Source of the DNA: Streptomyces lunaelactis
Lineage (GTDB): Bacteria; Actinomycetota; Actinomycetes; Streptomycetales; Streptomycetaceae
Assembly (NCBI RefSeq): GCF_003054555.1
Contig: NZ_CP026304.1
Location: forward strand, 1,612,001 to 1,676,000
Direction: 5' to 3'
Length of the DNA: 64,000 nucleotides
Each line of letters opens with the position of its first letter. The first letter of the stretch is position 1. The position numbers were made by a program, and so were the translations under genes. The notes beneath the pieces are model-generated. The model was not told the origin of the DNA, did not search any database, and saw only the letters and a list, made by a program, of their open reading frames with translations. Shown here in pieces: positions 16,583 through 26,618 of this stretch.

Positions 16583-16665
16583 GTCGGCAAGTAGAGCAGA
16601 GGTACATATGAGGCGATCAGCGCTGTCCGAATAGCGGACGCCCCTGATCCGGCATATGGACGGAC

Positions 16666-16878
16666 TCATTCCGCCGCGGTGACCTCCACTCCCCCGGCCG
16701 TGGCCTGCACTCCCCCAGCCGTGGCCTGCACGGACACGGCCGACAGGCCGCTGGCGACCACATCGGCGAACAGCTCGGAGCGGTGGTGCGTTGTGGTGCG
16801 TTGTGGCCAAGGCCACGGTCCGCATGCCCGCCGCGCGCCCCGGGCAGGAAGGCTCGGGGCCTCGGCGTGGATCTTCAT
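16666..16878 (-). CDS. Possible small protein with a duplicated heptapeptide
   Basis: A 70-codon frame starts at ATG 16878 and ends in QATAGGVQATAGGVEVTAAE. The heptad VQATAGG is repeated because a 21-bp unit is duplicated at 16687-16728, keeping the frame. The second half has high third-position GC and reads SELFADVVASGLSAVSVQA; the first half is less convincing and no strong ribosome site is visible. It would be divergent from the membrane gene at 16949. It may be a real small gene or the C-terminal relic of one. Confidence 0.35.
   Translation of the reverse strand: MKIHAEAPSLPARGARRACGPWPWPQRTTTHHRSELFADVVASGLSAVSVQATAGGVQATAGGVEVTAAE
16687..16728. repeat. 21-bp tandem duplication
   Basis: Two adjacent 21-bp units (CACTCCCCC[G/A]GCCGTGGCCTG) differ at one base. 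The unit length is a multiple of three and preserves the reverse-strand frame. Confidence 0.85.
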
Positions 16879-16948
16879 GGTCGTCGGCCCATCGCGGCGG
16901 CCGGGGCCGCGCGCATCGGTCCTTTTGGCCCGTAATACTCTCGAGCCC

Positions 16949-17308
16949 ATGCTTGACGCCCTGACGGTCGCGGTCGCCGTGACCGCGCTCGCCCTCGCCG
17001 CCTGGTGCGGCTACGCCGCCCTCCGCGACCAGCCCACCAAGGACTGGCACTTCATCGGCATGGCCGTGGTGTCGGTTCTGGCGCTGGCGCAGCTGGTGGT
17101 CGGGATCGTGCAGCTGGTGCGCGGCGAGAAGGCACACGAGGGCACCGCGATCTTCATCGCATATCTGATCGGCTCGTTCGCCACGGTGCCGGCGGCCGGC
17201 TTTCTGTCGCTGACCGAGCGGACCCGCTGGGGCTCCGCGACCGTCGCGGCCGGCGCGGTGGTCCTGGCGGTGCTCGAAGTACGGCTCTACGACATCTGGG
17301 GAGGCTGA
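16949..17308 (+). CDS. Small integral membrane protein, probably leaderless
   Basis: 119 residues with four hydrophobic segments (VAVAVTALALAAWCGYAAL, IGMAVVSVLALAQLVVGIV, AIFIAYLIGSFATVPAAGF, ATVAAGAVVLAVLEV). No enzyme motif is visible. The ATG at 16949 has no Shine-Dalgarno site, but TAATAC lies 10 bp upstream (16934-16939), in the right place for a -10 element of a leaderless transcript. It is followed after 2 bp by another membrane protein gene, so the two probably form an operon and possibly a complex. Family unknown to me. Confidence 0.82.
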   Translation: MLDALTVAVAVTALALAAWCGYAALRDQPTKDWHFIGMAVVSVLALAQLVVGIVQLVRGEKAHEGTAIFIAYLIGSFATVPAAGFLSLTERTRWGSATVAAGAVVLAVLEVRLYDIWGG

Positions 17309-17310
17309 CG

Positions 17311-17757
17311 ATGGCCGAGCCCGCCACCGGAGCGCAGGAGACGAAGCCCACGAAGCAGCGGACCAGGCTGGTCAAAGGACCCGGTCTCCTGCTGGTCTGG
17401 CTGTACGGCGTGATGTCGGTCGGCGCGGTGTCGCGCTCGGTCTACGAGATCGCCACCGACTTCGACACCGCGCCGCTGGCCCATACGCTCTCCGCCGTCG
17501 CGGCCGCGGTGTACGCGTTCATCACGTACACCCTGGTACGCGGCGGGGAGACGGCCCGCAGGGCGGCGCTGGTGTGCTGCGCCGCCGAGCTCGCGGGCGT
17601 ACTGATCGTCGGGACCTGGACGGTGGTGGAGCCGTCCGCCTTCCCCGACTCGACGGTCTGGTCGGAGTACGGCAGGGGCTACCTCTTCATCCCGGTGCTG
17701 CTGCCGATCACCGGGATGCTCTGGCTGCGCAGGTCTCGCAGGTCCGAAACAGCCTAG
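17311..17757 (+). CDS. Small integral membrane protein
   Basis: 148 residues with a charged N-terminal tail (KPTKQRTRLVKGP) and four hydrophobic segments (LLLVWLYGVMSVGAVS, LSAVAAAVYAFITYTLV, ALVCCAAELAGVLIVGTW, LFIPVLLPITGMLWL). The ATG at 17311 follows GAGGCTGACG, only 2 bp after the upstream membrane gene, which implies translational coupling. The stop TAG lies inside a perfect 9-bp inverted repeat shared with the convergent acetyltransferase gene. I know no function. Confidence 0.82.
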   Translation: MAEPATGAQETKPTKQRTRLVKGPGLLLVWLYGVMSVGAVSRSVYEIATDFDTAPLAHTLSAVAAAVYAFITYTLVRGGETARRAALVCCAAELAGVLIVGTWTVVEPSAFPDSTVWSEYGRGYLFIPVLLPITGMLWLRRSRRSETA

Positions 17758-17790
17758 GCCCAGGCGGGATTTATCAGACACGGCCTAGGC
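17752..17790. terminator. Bidirectional hairpin between convergent genes
   Basis: GCCTAGGCC (17752-17760) and its exact complement GGCCTAGGC (17782-17790) flank a 21-bp loop. Each arm contains the stop codon of one of the two converging genes, so both reading frames end inside the stem. Confidence 0.65.
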
Positions 17791-18288
17791 ACTCGCGACA
17801 CAGGCCCGCGCCGCGGCCTCCTTCTCCAGTGTGACGAGCGCGAGCCTCGGGCCGACCTGCTCGCTGGAGACCGGCACATAGCCACGGCTGCGGTACAGCC
17901 GCAGATTGCTCTCGCTGCGGTGACCGGTGAAGAGCTGGAACCGCTTGGCCGCCGGCTCTCCCGCGAAGTGTTCCTCGATCGCGTCGAGCAGCCGGCCGCC
18001 CAGGCCGTGCCGCTGCATCCGGGGATGGACGATGAGCTTGGCGATCCGGGCCGTCCCGCCCTCGTCGACCCGGCCGCGCACCGAGGCCACCACCTCGTCC
18101 CCGAGCCGTGCGACCAGGGCGTGGCCCTGGGCTATTTCGGCCCGCAGATCATCGAGGGACTGGGTGAGGGGCTCGATTCCGTAGTCGCCGTAGAGCTCGG
18201 CCTCGCTCTGATAGCACAGATACTGCAGCTTGAGGATGTGTTCTGCGTCCTGCGCCGCTGCCGCTGAGATGGTCACGCTCATGCCCAT
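17785..18288 (-). CDS. GNAT-family N-acetyltransferase
   Basis: About 167 residues. Features are VTISAAAAQDAEHILKLQYL, LVARLGDEVVASVRGRVDEG, the acetyl-CoA loop IAKLIVHPRMQRHGLGGRLL, and QLFTGHRSESNLRLYRSRGY. This is the small-molecule GNAT type; the acceptor is unknown. I take ATG 18288 because GGGAGG lies nine bases before it; ATG 18282 is the alternative. The stop codon TAG is the first triplet of a 14-mer (TAGGCCGTGTCTGA) found again at the end of the gene at 54580-54837. Confidence 0.87.
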   Translation of the reverse strand: MGMSVTISAAAAQDAEHILKLQYLCYQSEAELYGDYGIEPLTQSLDDLRAEIAQGHALVARLGDEVVASVRGRVDEGGTARIAKLIVHPRMQRHGLGGRLLDAIEEHFAGEPAAKRFQLFTGHRSESNLRLYRSRGYVPVSSEQVGPRLALVTLEKEAAARACVASA

Positions 18289-18324
18289 GTGCGCATGCCT
18301 CCCGCTCACCTGTCCGCCGGTTGT

Positions 18325-18858
18325 CTACCGCTCCTTTCCCCCATGTTCAGGAGCGCCAACCTCTGCCGCGAGCATTCTGCGCAGGCATCCCAGGCAACGG
18401 GAACGCATCGGCCCCAGACTTCCTTGTGAGATTCCCAACTCCCCTGCGATTTCCCGGTAGGTGGGGTCGTTGGGGGACAACATCGCAGTAAGCAGTCGTG
18501 GGCAGTTACCCGGAGTGCGCGCGACCGCGGCCCACAGCGTGCGGCACCGCTCGGCCCTCAGCGCGGCCCCCTCGGGGCTGCCGGCCGGGTCGGCAGAGGG
18601 GTCGTGACCGTACGGGAGTTCACGGGCGGCCGTCCGGCGGGCGCGCCGCGCCTCCGCGCGTACGGCCGACTTGACCCAGCGCGCGGCGTCCGGCGGCGGC
18701 CCGTCCCCGTCGAGTCGCTCGAGCAGACGTACCCAGACGGCCTGTTCCAGGTCGCCGGCCTCCATGGCGGTGCCCGGCGCCTCTGCCGTGGCCTCGGCGC
18801 TGACCAGCCGGCGCAGGGTGCTGACCACATGGGCGGGGGTGTCTTCGACAAGCGTCAT
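18325..18858 (-). CDS. RNA polymerase sigma factor, ECF-like
   Basis: About 177 residues from ATG 18858 (MTLVEDTPAHVVSTLRRLV). Region-2-like sequence is AGDLEQAVWVRLLERLDGDG, with the following ARWVKSAVRAEARRARRTAA. Region-4-like helix-turn-helix is LLTAMLSPNDPTYREIAGEL followed by GISQGSLGPMRSRCLGCLRR. Both are diverged and the protein is short, so it may be an unusual ECF member. An alternative GTG at 18912 is also in frame. No anti-sigma gene is adjacent. It is 36 bp from the acetyltransferase start on the same strand. Confidence 0.75.
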   Translation of the reverse strand: MTLVEDTPAHVVSTLRRLVSAEATAEAPGTAMEAGDLEQAVWVRLLERLDGDGPPPDAARWVKSAVRAEARRARRTAARELPYGHDPSADPAGSPEGAALRAERCRTLWAAVARTPGNCPRLLTAMLSPNDPTYREIAGELGISQGSLGPMRSRCLGCLRRMLAAEVGAPEHGGKER

Positions 18859-18949
18859 GCCCGATGAAACGGCCGTCGCACGGCTGCGGTTGCCGCGCGA
18901 CGGCAGAGCCACCCGTACGGGCGAGAGCTGGGCCGTCTGTGCGTCGGCC

Positions 18950-20098
18950 TCAGCTACGGAAGTCGGCGGCGGCCAGCAGCCCGGTGTCCGGATTGTCGGT
19001 GAAGATCCCGTCGATGCCGGTCTCGAAGTAGACCTTGAAGGCGCCGAAGGCATCGCCGTACGCGTTCGGGTCGGTGCCGCGCCGGAAGTCGGCGGGCAGG
19101 AAGGTGTTCTCGTTGCGGATCGTGTACGGGTGCAGGATCAGGCCCTTGGCGTGGGCGTCCCGTACCAGCGTCGTCGGCGTGGTGAGCCTGCCGCTCGCGT
19201 CCTTCGGGATGATCAGGTCGAGGGTCGGGCCGATGCCCTGCGCGTACGAAGCGATCCACTTCAGGCCCTCGGGCTTGACCAGATCGGCGACGGTGCGCGG
19301 ATCGCCCGCCTCGACGAAGTCCCAGGGCCGGGTGCCGGCTGCCGACAGCAGGACCACGCGCGGCGAGGAGACCAGCTCGGCCATCCGCTGCATGCTGCTC
19401 GGCTCGAACGACTGGAGGAAGACCGGGGAGTTGCGGCGGTCGCGACCGTAGCGGCGCAGCAGCCCCGCGAGCCGCTCCTCGAGACCGAGTCCGAGCCCGC
19501 GGAAGTAGGTGGGGTGCTTGGTCTCGACATGCAGCCAGACGGGGCGGCCGCGCCGGTGGCCCTCCTTCTCGGCCCAGCGCAGCACCTCCTCGAAGGTGGG
19601 GATGGCCCAGCGGCCGTCGTAGAGGGTGTTCTCCTGGCGGTTGGCGGGGATCCGCTCCTTGGCGCGCAGTGTCTTCAGCTCGGCGAGCGTGAAGTCCTCC
19701 GTGAACCAGCCCGTGAGGGTGACGCCGTCGATGGACTTGGTGGTCCTGCGGGACGCGAACTCCGGGTGGGCGGCGACATCCGTCGTGCCCGTGATGTCGT
19801 TCTCGTGACGGCATACGAGATGGCCGTCCTTGGTGGGCACCAGGTCCTGCTCGACGACGTGGGCGCCCAGGTCGAGGGCGAGCTGGTAGGAGCCGAGGGT
19901 GTGCTCGGGCCGGTAGCCGCTGGCGCCGCGGTGGCCGATGACCGTCGGGTGGGGCAGGTCCTTGTACGACGAACCGTGGCCGCTGTTGCGCTCGTTGGCC
20001 TGCGCGGCCGTGCTGCCGGCCCCCAGGGCGGCCGTGCCGAGAACGGCCGCTCCCAGGACGGTCCGACGCCCCGGACTTCTGCTCTCACCCTGTGTCAT
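18950..20098 (-). CDS. Tat-exported glycerophosphodiester phosphodiesterase
   Basis: 382 residues. A twin-arginine signal is present: PGRRTVLGAAVLGTAALGAG. The GDPD catalytic core follows: IGHRGASGYRPEHTLGSYQ (general acid/base His), VVEQDLVPTKDGHLVCRHE, WLHVETKH, and GIDGIFTDNPDTGL at the C-terminus. The enzyme hydrolyses deacylated phospholipids to glycerol-3-phosphate, probably outside the cell, serving phosphate and carbon supply. The insertion of about 60 residues around residues 110-180 is longer than in E. coli UgpQ and matches the periplasmic GlpQ type. PHO control is plausible, but I did not identify PHO boxes. Confidence 0.9.
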   Translation of the reverse strand: MTQGESRSPGRRTVLGAAVLGTAALGAGSTAAQANERNSGHGSSYKDLPHPTVIGHRGASGYRPEHTLGSYQLALDLGAHVVEQDLVPTKDGHLVCRHENDITGTTDVAAHPEFASRRTTKSIDGVTLTGWFTEDFTLAELKTLRAKERIPANRQENTLYDGRWAIPTFEEVLRWAEKEGHRRGRPVWLHVETKHPTYFRGLGLGLEERLAGLLRRYGRDRRNSPVFLQSFEPSSMQRMAELVSSPRVVLLSAAGTRPWDFVEAGDPRTVADLVKPEGLKWIASYAQGIGPTLDLIIPKDASGRLTTPTTLVRDAHAKGLILHPYTIRNENTFLPADFRRGTDPNAYGDAFGAFKVYFETGIDGIFTDNPDTGLLAAADFRS

Positions 20099-20321
20099 CG
20101 ACGTTCCTCCGTGTGATGTCCCGCACCTGTCAAGCGTCGCCCGATGCTAGGCGGCTACGCCTTACACACGGCAGAGCCTGGACGAACGCAGCGAAAACAC
20201 AGGTCAACACTGCGTATCCACTCCGTGAACCCGATGTGCGATCAGGTTGACCCGCGAGTATCGTCCTCACCTGCACAGACTTCGCCGGCCATCACCACCC
20301 GTCCACGACACGGAGGACCCG

Positions 20322-20993
20322 TTGTCCCGCTTGACGCTCATCAAGGCAGTGCTCGGGCCGATCCTGCACCTGATGTTCCGCCCCCGTGTGGAAGGCGCCA
20401 AGAACATCCCCGGGACGGGACCGGTCATCCTCGCCGGAAACCACCTCACGTTCATCGACTCGATGATCCTTCCGCTGGTCTGCGCCCGTCCGGTCCACTT
20501 CATCGGCAAGGACGAGTACGTCACGGGCAAGGGCCTCAAGGGCCGCCTGATGGCCTGGTTCTTCACCGGCAGCGGCATGATCCCGGTCGACCGTGACGGC
20601 GCCAACGGCGGCGTGGCAGCGCTGATGACCGGCCGCCGGGTGCTGGAGGAGGGCAAGATCTTCGGCATCTACCCGGAGGGCACCCGCTCCCCGGACGGCC
20701 GGCTGTACCGGGGCCGTACGGGTATCGCCCGGCTCACCCTGATGACCGGCGCGCCCGTGGTCCCGTTCGCGGTGATCGGCACCGACAAGCTGCAGCCGGG
20801 CGGCGCGGGTCTGCCGCGGCCGGGCCGGGTGACGATCCGCTTCGGCGAGCCGATGGAGTTCTCGCGCTACGACGGCATGGACCGCGACCGCTATGTACTG
20901 CGCGCGGTGACGGACTCGGTGATGACCGAGGTGATGGAGCTGTCCGGCCAGGAGTACGTGGACATGTACGCGACGAAGGCGAAGGCGGCCTGA
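20322..20993 (+). CDS. plsC: 1-acyl-sn-glycerol-3-phosphate acyltransferase (PlsC-like)
   Basis: About 223 residues. The acyltransferase motifs are present: GNHLTFIDS (the NHx4D catalytic motif), GMIPVDRDGANGG, FGIYPEGTRSPDGRLYRGRT (EGTR substrate motif) and VVPFAVIGTDKLQPGG. The enzyme adds the second acyl chain to lysophosphatidate at the inner membrane face. The TTG at 20322 is chosen as start because GGAGG lies 5 bp before it; the longer upstream frame lacks a site and is compositionally poor. A strong 23-bp hairpin follows the stop. Confidence 0.9.
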   Translation: MSRLTLIKAVLGPILHLMFRPRVEGAKNIPGTGPVILAGNHLTFIDSMILPLVCARPVHFIGKDEYVTGKGLKGRLMAWFFTGSGMIPVDRDGANGGVAALMTGRRVLEEGKIFGIYPEGTRSPDGRLYRGRTGIARLTLMTGAPVVPFAVIGTDKLQPGGAGLPRPGRVTIRFGEPMEFSRYDGMDRDRYVLRAVTDSVMTEVMELSGQEYVDMYATKAKAA

Positions 20994-21005
20994 GCCGTCG
21001 ACCCT

Positions 21006-21057
21006 GACGACGACGTAAGGGCCGGTCCTGATGGGGACCGGCCCTTACGTCGTCGTC
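21006..21057. terminator. Perfect 23-bp bidirectional terminator
   Basis: A 23-nt arm at 21006-21028 pairs perfectly with 21035-21057 around a TGATGG loop. It lies between the plsC stop (20993) and the MFS stop (21066) of the converging gene, so it can end both transcripts. Confidence 0.95.
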
Positions 21058-21065
21058 ACCGTGGA

Positions 21066-22610
21066 TCACGGGTGCTCGAGGCCTTCCTCGAGCTTCTGGC
21101 CGCGCAGCAGGAACCAGGCCGCGACGGCGGTCGCGAACAGTACGCCCGCACCGACCGCGGCGGCCGTCTGGAAGCCGTCGGTGAAGGCGTCCTGCGCGGC
21201 CGACACCATCGCGGCACCCTGCTCCGGGGGCAGCTCCTTCGCCGCCTCGACGGCGCCGCCGAGCGAGTCGTGCGCCGCCGCGGCCGCGTCGGCGGGAATG
21301 CCGGGCGGCGCGCTGAAGCCGCGGTAGATGCCGGTCACGATGGTCCCGAGCAGTGCGATGCCGAGCGCCGCGCCCAGTTCGTATGCCGTCTCGGACACCC
21401 CGGAGGCAGCGCCCGCCTGCCGCTTGGGCACGGTGGAGAGGATGACGTCCGCGGTCACCGTGAAGGCGAGGCCGGCTCCGATGCCGCCGACGAACAGCGC
21501 GATGCCGAGCGCGACGACTCCGGTGGAGGCGCTGATCGCCGTACAGGCGGCGAGTGCGAGGCCGACCGCCGTCAGTCCGCCGGACACCGCGCTGCGTACG
21601 GAGGCTCGGCGGGCGAGATAGCCGGCCATGAGGCCTGCGCCCACCGCGCCGACCGCGGCGGGCAGTTCGATCAGTCCCGCTTCCAACGGCGAGCGCTCCT
21701 GCACCAGTTGCAGGAACTGTGAGAGGAAGAAGACAAGTCCGGACAGGCCGAGGATGGTCAGCAGATCGGCGAGGACCGCGCCGGAGAAGCCCCGGTGGTG
21801 GAAGAGGCGCATGTCCAGCAGGGGTGAGGGCAGGGTCAACTGCCGTCGTGCGAACCAGTACAGCGCGGCGAGGCCGATGACCGCGGCCGCGGCGGCGTCC
21901 CAGCGGAAGCCGTGCACCGCCGCCTCCTTGACTGCGTAGACGACACTGACGATGCCGATCAGCGAGAGGAAGACGCTGATCAGGTCCCAGGGGCCGGGGT
22001 TGGGGTCGCGGGACTCCGGCAGGAGTTTGATGCCGACGAGCACCAGCACCGCCATGACGGGCAGGTTGATCAGGAAGACCGAGCCCCACCAGAAGTGCTC
22101 CAGCAGGAAGCCGCCGACGACGGGGCCGACAGCGGCGCCCGCGGAGGCCGCGGCGCCCCAGATACCGACGGCGAGGCTGCGCTCCTTGGGGTCGTGGAAG
22201 ATATTGCGGATCAGCGCGAGGGTCGACGGCATCAGGGTGGCGCCCGCGACACCGAGCAGCGCCCGTGCCAGGATCATCATCTCGGGGCTCGTGGCGTACG
22301 CGTTGAGCACGGAGACCGCGCCGAAGGCGACCGCGCCGACCAGCAGCAGTTTCTTGCGGCCGATCCGGTCGCCGAGGCTGCCCATGGAGACGAGCAGACC
22401 GGCGATGACGAACGAGTAGACGTCGCCGATCCACAGCAGCTGCGTGCCGGAGGGCTGCAAGTCCTCGCTGAGGAACGGCGTGGCGAGGCCGAGCACGGTC
22501 GCATCCACGGCGACCAGCAGGACGGCCAGTACGAGTACGGCGAGGGCGAGCCACCGGCCGGGACTGCGTACGGCTTCCGCTCTCGTCGTCTGCAGGTCGG
22601 TACCGGTCAT
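21066..22610 (-). CDS. MFS multidrug-type exporter (DHA2 family, 14 TM)
   Basis: 514 residues with about 14 hydrophobic segments. DHA2/QacA-type motifs are visible: LVAVDATVLGLATPFLSEDL in TM1, the loop SLGDRIGRKKLLL (motif A), ARALLGVAGATLMPSTLAL (motif B) and GIWGAAASAGAAVGPVVGGF (motif C, antiporter). Such proteins exchange protons for cationic drugs or small metabolites; the substrate is unknown. The ATG at 22610 overlaps the TetR stop by 4 bp, so repressor and exporter are cotranscribed and coupled. The longer frame up to 23165 is a shadow of the TetR gene. Confidence 0.92.
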   Translation of the reverse strand: MTGTDLQTTRAEAVRSPGRWLALAVLVLAVLLVAVDATVLGLATPFLSEDLQPSGTQLLWIGDVYSFVIAGLLVSMGSLGDRIGRKKLLLVGAVAFGAVSVLNAYATSPEMMILARALLGVAGATLMPSTLALIRNIFHDPKERSLAVGIWGAAASAGAAVGPVVGGFLLEHFWWGSVFLINLPVMAVLVLVGIKLLPESRDPNPGPWDLISVFLSLIGIVSVVYAVKEAAVHGFRWDAAAAAVIGLAALYWFARRQLTLPSPLLDMRLFHHRGFSGAVLADLLTILGLSGLVFFLSQFLQLVQERSPLEAGLIELPAAVGAVGAGLMAGYLARRASVRSAVSGGLTAVGLALAACTAISASTGVVALGIALFVGGIGAGLAFTVTADVILSTVPKRQAGAASGVSETAYELGAALGIALLGTIVTGIYRGFSAPPGIPADAAAAAHDSLGGAVEAAKELPPEQGAAMVSAAQDAFTDGFQTAAAVGAGVLFATAVAAWFLLRGQKLEEGLEHP

Positions 22611-23158
22611 TCCCTCACACTCCGTCGTGCCCCGCCGAGCAGCAGCTCGGCGATCATGTACTGAAAGTCCTTGGCGGCGACCCGCCCCTCCTGCACCGAC
22701 CAGGCGCCGGCGCCGACGAGCCCGTAGAGGGCCTCGGTCAGCCAGGCGGGGGTGAGATCGATACGGAACTCGCCCTGCTCCTGGCCGCGCCGGAAGAGCG
22801 CGGAGACGCGGGCGTCGAGGCGGTTCCAGCCCTCGTTCATCTGGTCGCCCTCGAAGAGCTGGTTCTCGGTGACGAGAAAGGCGAGCAGCGGGGCGGCCGG
22901 CTCCACCTCGGCGACCAGCCGGCGCAGGGCGTCCTCGGCCGTGCCGTCGTCGAGCCGGGCGGCGTCGAGGGCGGCCTCGAACTCCTGGATGCCGAGGCTC
23001 TCGAGCGCTTTGACGAGCGAGTGCCGCCCGGCGAAGTGCCGGTGCAGCGTGGCCCGCCCGATGCCCGCCGCTCGGGCGACTTCGTCCATGGTGGCGGTCG
23101 CCTTGCGGGAGAGCAGGGCGGCGGCGGTACGGAGGACCTGTTCGCGGTCGACTGTCAT
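22607..23158 (-). CDS. TetR-family repressor of the adjacent MFS exporter
   Basis: About 183 residues. The helix-turn-helix is at the N-terminus: TMDEVARAAGIGRATLHRHF, with VLRTAAALLSRKA before it. The C-terminal ligand domain is variable (LLAFLVTENQLFEGDQMNEG). The ATG at 23158 is preferred because earlier ATGs at 23188 and 23173 lie in or next to an inverted repeat that looks like the operator. The stop overlaps the exporter start (ATGA). Autoregulated control of the exporter, relieved by its substrate, is the usual arrangement and is inferred. Confidence 0.9.
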   Translation of the reverse strand: MTVDREQVLRTAAALLSRKATATMDEVARAAGIGRATLHRHFAGRHSLVKALESLGIQEFEAALDAARLDDGTAEDALRRLVAEVEPAAPLLAFLVTENQLFEGDQMNEGWNRLDARVSALFRRGQEQGEFRIDLTPAWLTEALYGLVGAGAWSVQEGRVAAKDFQYMIAELLLGGARRSVRE

Positions 23159-23177
23159 GAGACAACCATAGCCCATG

Positions 23178-23195
23178 TGAGACATCAATGTCTCA
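23178..23195. promoter_or_regulatory. Candidate TetR operator
   Basis: TGAGACAT-CA-ATGTCTCA is an 8-bp perfect inverted repeat, 20 bp before the TetR start and about 40 bp before the divergent HAD-like gene. A further TGAGACA half-site lies at 23157-23163. It could control both directions. Confidence 0.65.
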
Positions 23196-23236
23196 TTGGA
23201 TATTCACTGCCGCCCCGGCGGCACGAAGGAGACCCT

Positions 23237-23749
23237 GTGCGGATGAAGCCGCTGCTGCTGATCGATGTCGATGGTCCGCTCAACCCCTACGCCGCGCGTG
23301 CGCAGCGCAGACCGGAGGGTTACGCGACCCACCGGATGCGTCCCTCGGGCTGGACGGAGACCAAGCCGCTGCGCGTCTGGCTCAACCCGGAGCACGGCGT
23401 CGAGCTGCTGGCACTCGCCGACTCGTACGAGCTCGTCTGGGCGACGACCTGGAAGGGCGAGGCAAATGAATGGATAGGCCCGCATCTCGGGCTGCCCGAA
23501 CTGCCGTACATCGACTGGCCCGTGATGCACGGAAAGGCCCCTCGCGGGACCTTCTGGAAGACGCAGTACATCCTGGAGTACGCGGCCGGGCGGCCGTTCG
23601 CCTGGATCGACGACGACATCACGGCGCTTGACCATGAATGGGTGGATCAACACCACCTGGCCGCCGCCCTGTTGCTGCGCGTCAGCGAGCGGGTCGGACT
23701 GCTCCGGCCGGACTTCGACGCGCTCGCGGACTGGGCGGCGGCGCTGTAG
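23237..23749 (+). CDS. HAD-like hydrolase domain protein
   Basis: About 170 residues. It starts VRMKPLLLIDVDGPLNPYAA, matching the DxDG nucleophile motif of the HAD superfamily, and ends with FAWIDDDITALDHEW, the acidic motif IV. Between them are GVELLALADSYELVWATTW (motif II-like T) and KAPRGTFWKTQYI. Streptomyces genomes carry many such small secretion-free HAD proteins of unknown substrate. GTG 23237 is chosen because AAGGAG lies 5 bp upstream; ATG 23243 is next. It is divergent from the TetR gene and shares the operator region. Confidence 0.83.
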   Translation: MRMKPLLLIDVDGPLNPYAARAQRRPEGYATHRMRPSGWTETKPLRVWLNPEHGVELLALADSYELVWATTWKGEANEWIGPHLGLPELPYIDWPVMHGKAPRGTFWKTQYILEYAAGRPFAWIDDDITALDHEWVDQHHLAAALLLRVSERVGLLRPDFDALADWAAAL

Positions 23750-23764
23750 AGGTGTCCCTCGTTG

Positions 23765-25204
<1,440 letters not shown>

Positions 25205-25222
25205 TCAGGAGGTGGATGTGCG

Positions 25223-25257
25223 ACCGCCTCCCCGCCGCGGAGGAACGGGGAGGCGGT
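25223..25257 (-). terminator. Hairpin between argG and argH
   Basis: ACCGCCTCCCC (25223-25233) pairs perfectly with 25247-25257 (11 bp), 34 bp beyond the argG stop. It may terminate or attenuate readthrough into argH. Confidence 0.75.
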
Positions 25258-25290
25258 AGGTACTACGTGAACGACTCAGCGAGGTCGACG

Positions 25291-26493
25291 TCAGGCTCCG
25301 CCTGCAAGATCACGCCGTGCGGCGATCTTCGCCGACAGGCCGAACAGCTCGATGAAGCCCTGCGCCTTGGACTGGTCGAAGGTGTCACCCGAGTCGTACG
25401 TCGCGAGGTTGAAGTCGTACAGCGACTCCTCGGACTTCCGGCCGGTGACGACCGCGCGGCCGCCCTGCAGCGTCATCCGGATGTCGCCGGTCACGTGCTG
25501 GTTGGCCTCGTTGATGAAGCCGTCCAGGGCGCGCTTGAGCGGGGAGAACCACAGGCCGTCGTAGACCATCTCGCCCCAGCGCTGCTCGACCTGCCGCTTG
25601 TACCGGGCCAGCTCGCGCTCGACGGTGACGTTCTCCAGCTCCTGGTGGGCGGTGATCAGCGCGATCGCGCCCGGGGCCTCGTACACCTCACGCGACTTGA
25701 TGCCGACCAGCCGGTCCTCGACCATGTCGATCCGGCCGATGCCCTGCGCGCCGGCCCGCTCGTTGAGCTGCTGGATCGCCTGGAGGACCGTGACGGGCTT
25801 GCCGTCGATGGCGACCGGGACGCCCTCCTTGAAGGAGATGACGACCTCGTCGGCCTCGCGCTGCACCGCCGGGTTCGAGGTGTACTCGTAGATGTCCTCG
25901 ATCGGCCCGTTCCAGATGTCCTCCAGGAAGCCGGTCTCGACGGCCCGCCCGAAGACGTTCTGGTCGATGGAGTACGGCGACCTCTTGGTGGTCGCGATCG
26001 GGAGCTGCTTCGCCTCGCAGAAGGCGATCGCCTTGTCCCGGGTCATCGCGTAGTCACGGACGGGGGCGATGCACTTCAGCTCGGGCGCGAGGGCGACGAT
26101 GCCGGCCTCGAACCGCACCTGGTCGTTGCCCTTGCCGGTGCAGCCGTGGGCGACGGTGGTGGCGCCGTGCTTCTTGGCGGCCGCGACGAGGTGCTTGACG
26201 ATCGTGGGCCGGGAGAGGGCGGAGACCAGCGGGTAGCGGTCCATGTAGAGGGCGTTGGCCTTGATCGCCGGGAGGCAGTACTCGTCGGCGAACTCGTCCT
26301 TGGCGTCGGCGACCTCCGCCTCCACCGCACCGCAGGCGAGCGCGCGCTTGCGGATGACGTCCAGGTCCTCGCCGCCCTGGCCGACGTCCACGGCAACGGC
26401 GATGACCTCGGCGCCCGTCTCCTCGGCGATCCAGCCGATGGCGACGGAGGTGTCCAGACCGCCCGAGTAGGCGAGTACGACGCGCTCGGTCAC
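25291..26493 (-). CDS. argG: Argininosuccinate synthase
   Basis: About 400 residues. The N-terminal ATP pyrophosphatase loop [12 protein letters not shown] (residues 8-19) is intact, followed by [14 protein letters not shown] and [15 protein letters not shown]. It condenses citrulline and aspartate with ATP to argininosuccinate. The GTG at 26493 follows AAGGAGA by 5 bp; the ATG at 26514 is less well placed. The AT-richer region upstream is a candidate ArgR operator. It separates from the argCJBDR operon by about 5 kb, as in other Streptomyces. Confidence 0.96.
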   Translation of the reverse strand: MTERVVLAYSGGLDTSVAIGWIAEETGAEVIAVAVDVGQGGEDLDVIRKRALACGAVEAEVADAKDEFADEYCLPAIKANALYMDRYPLVSALSRPTIVKHLVAAAKKHGATTVAHGCTGKGNDQVRFEAGIVALAPELKCIAPVRDYAMTRDKAIAFCEAKQLPIATTKRSPYSIDQNVFGRAVETGFLEDIWNGPIEDIYEYTSNPAVQREADEVVISFKEGVPVAIDGKPVTVLQAIQQLNERAGAQGIGRIDMVEDRLVGIKSREVYEAPGAIALITAHQELENVTVERELARYKRQVEQRWGEMVYDGLWFSPLKRALDGFINEANQHVTGDIRMTLQGGRAVVTGRKSEESLYDFNLATYDSGDTFDQSKAQGFIELFGLSAKIAARRDLAGGA

Positions 26494-26508
26494 GGGTTTC
26501 TCCTTACG

Positions 26509-26548
26509 ATGCATTCGGTGATGGAATAAGTATGCACTCCACTGTATG
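26509..26548 (-). promoter_or_regulatory. Candidate ArgR operator (ARG box) before argG
   Basis: An AT-rich patch in a GC-rich genome contains two TGCAT-type half-sites on the reverse strand (TGCATACTTATTCCAT and GAATGCAT), 20-55 bp before the argG start. The half-site resembles TGCATA seen before argC. This is pattern matching; the exact box boundaries are not certain. Confidence 0.5.
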
Positions 26549-26618
26549 TTTCGTCAATGCGGCACGGACACGACGTGACACGGCCCTCCGGCGACCGGCG
26601 ACGGCGATAATCCCTGGC

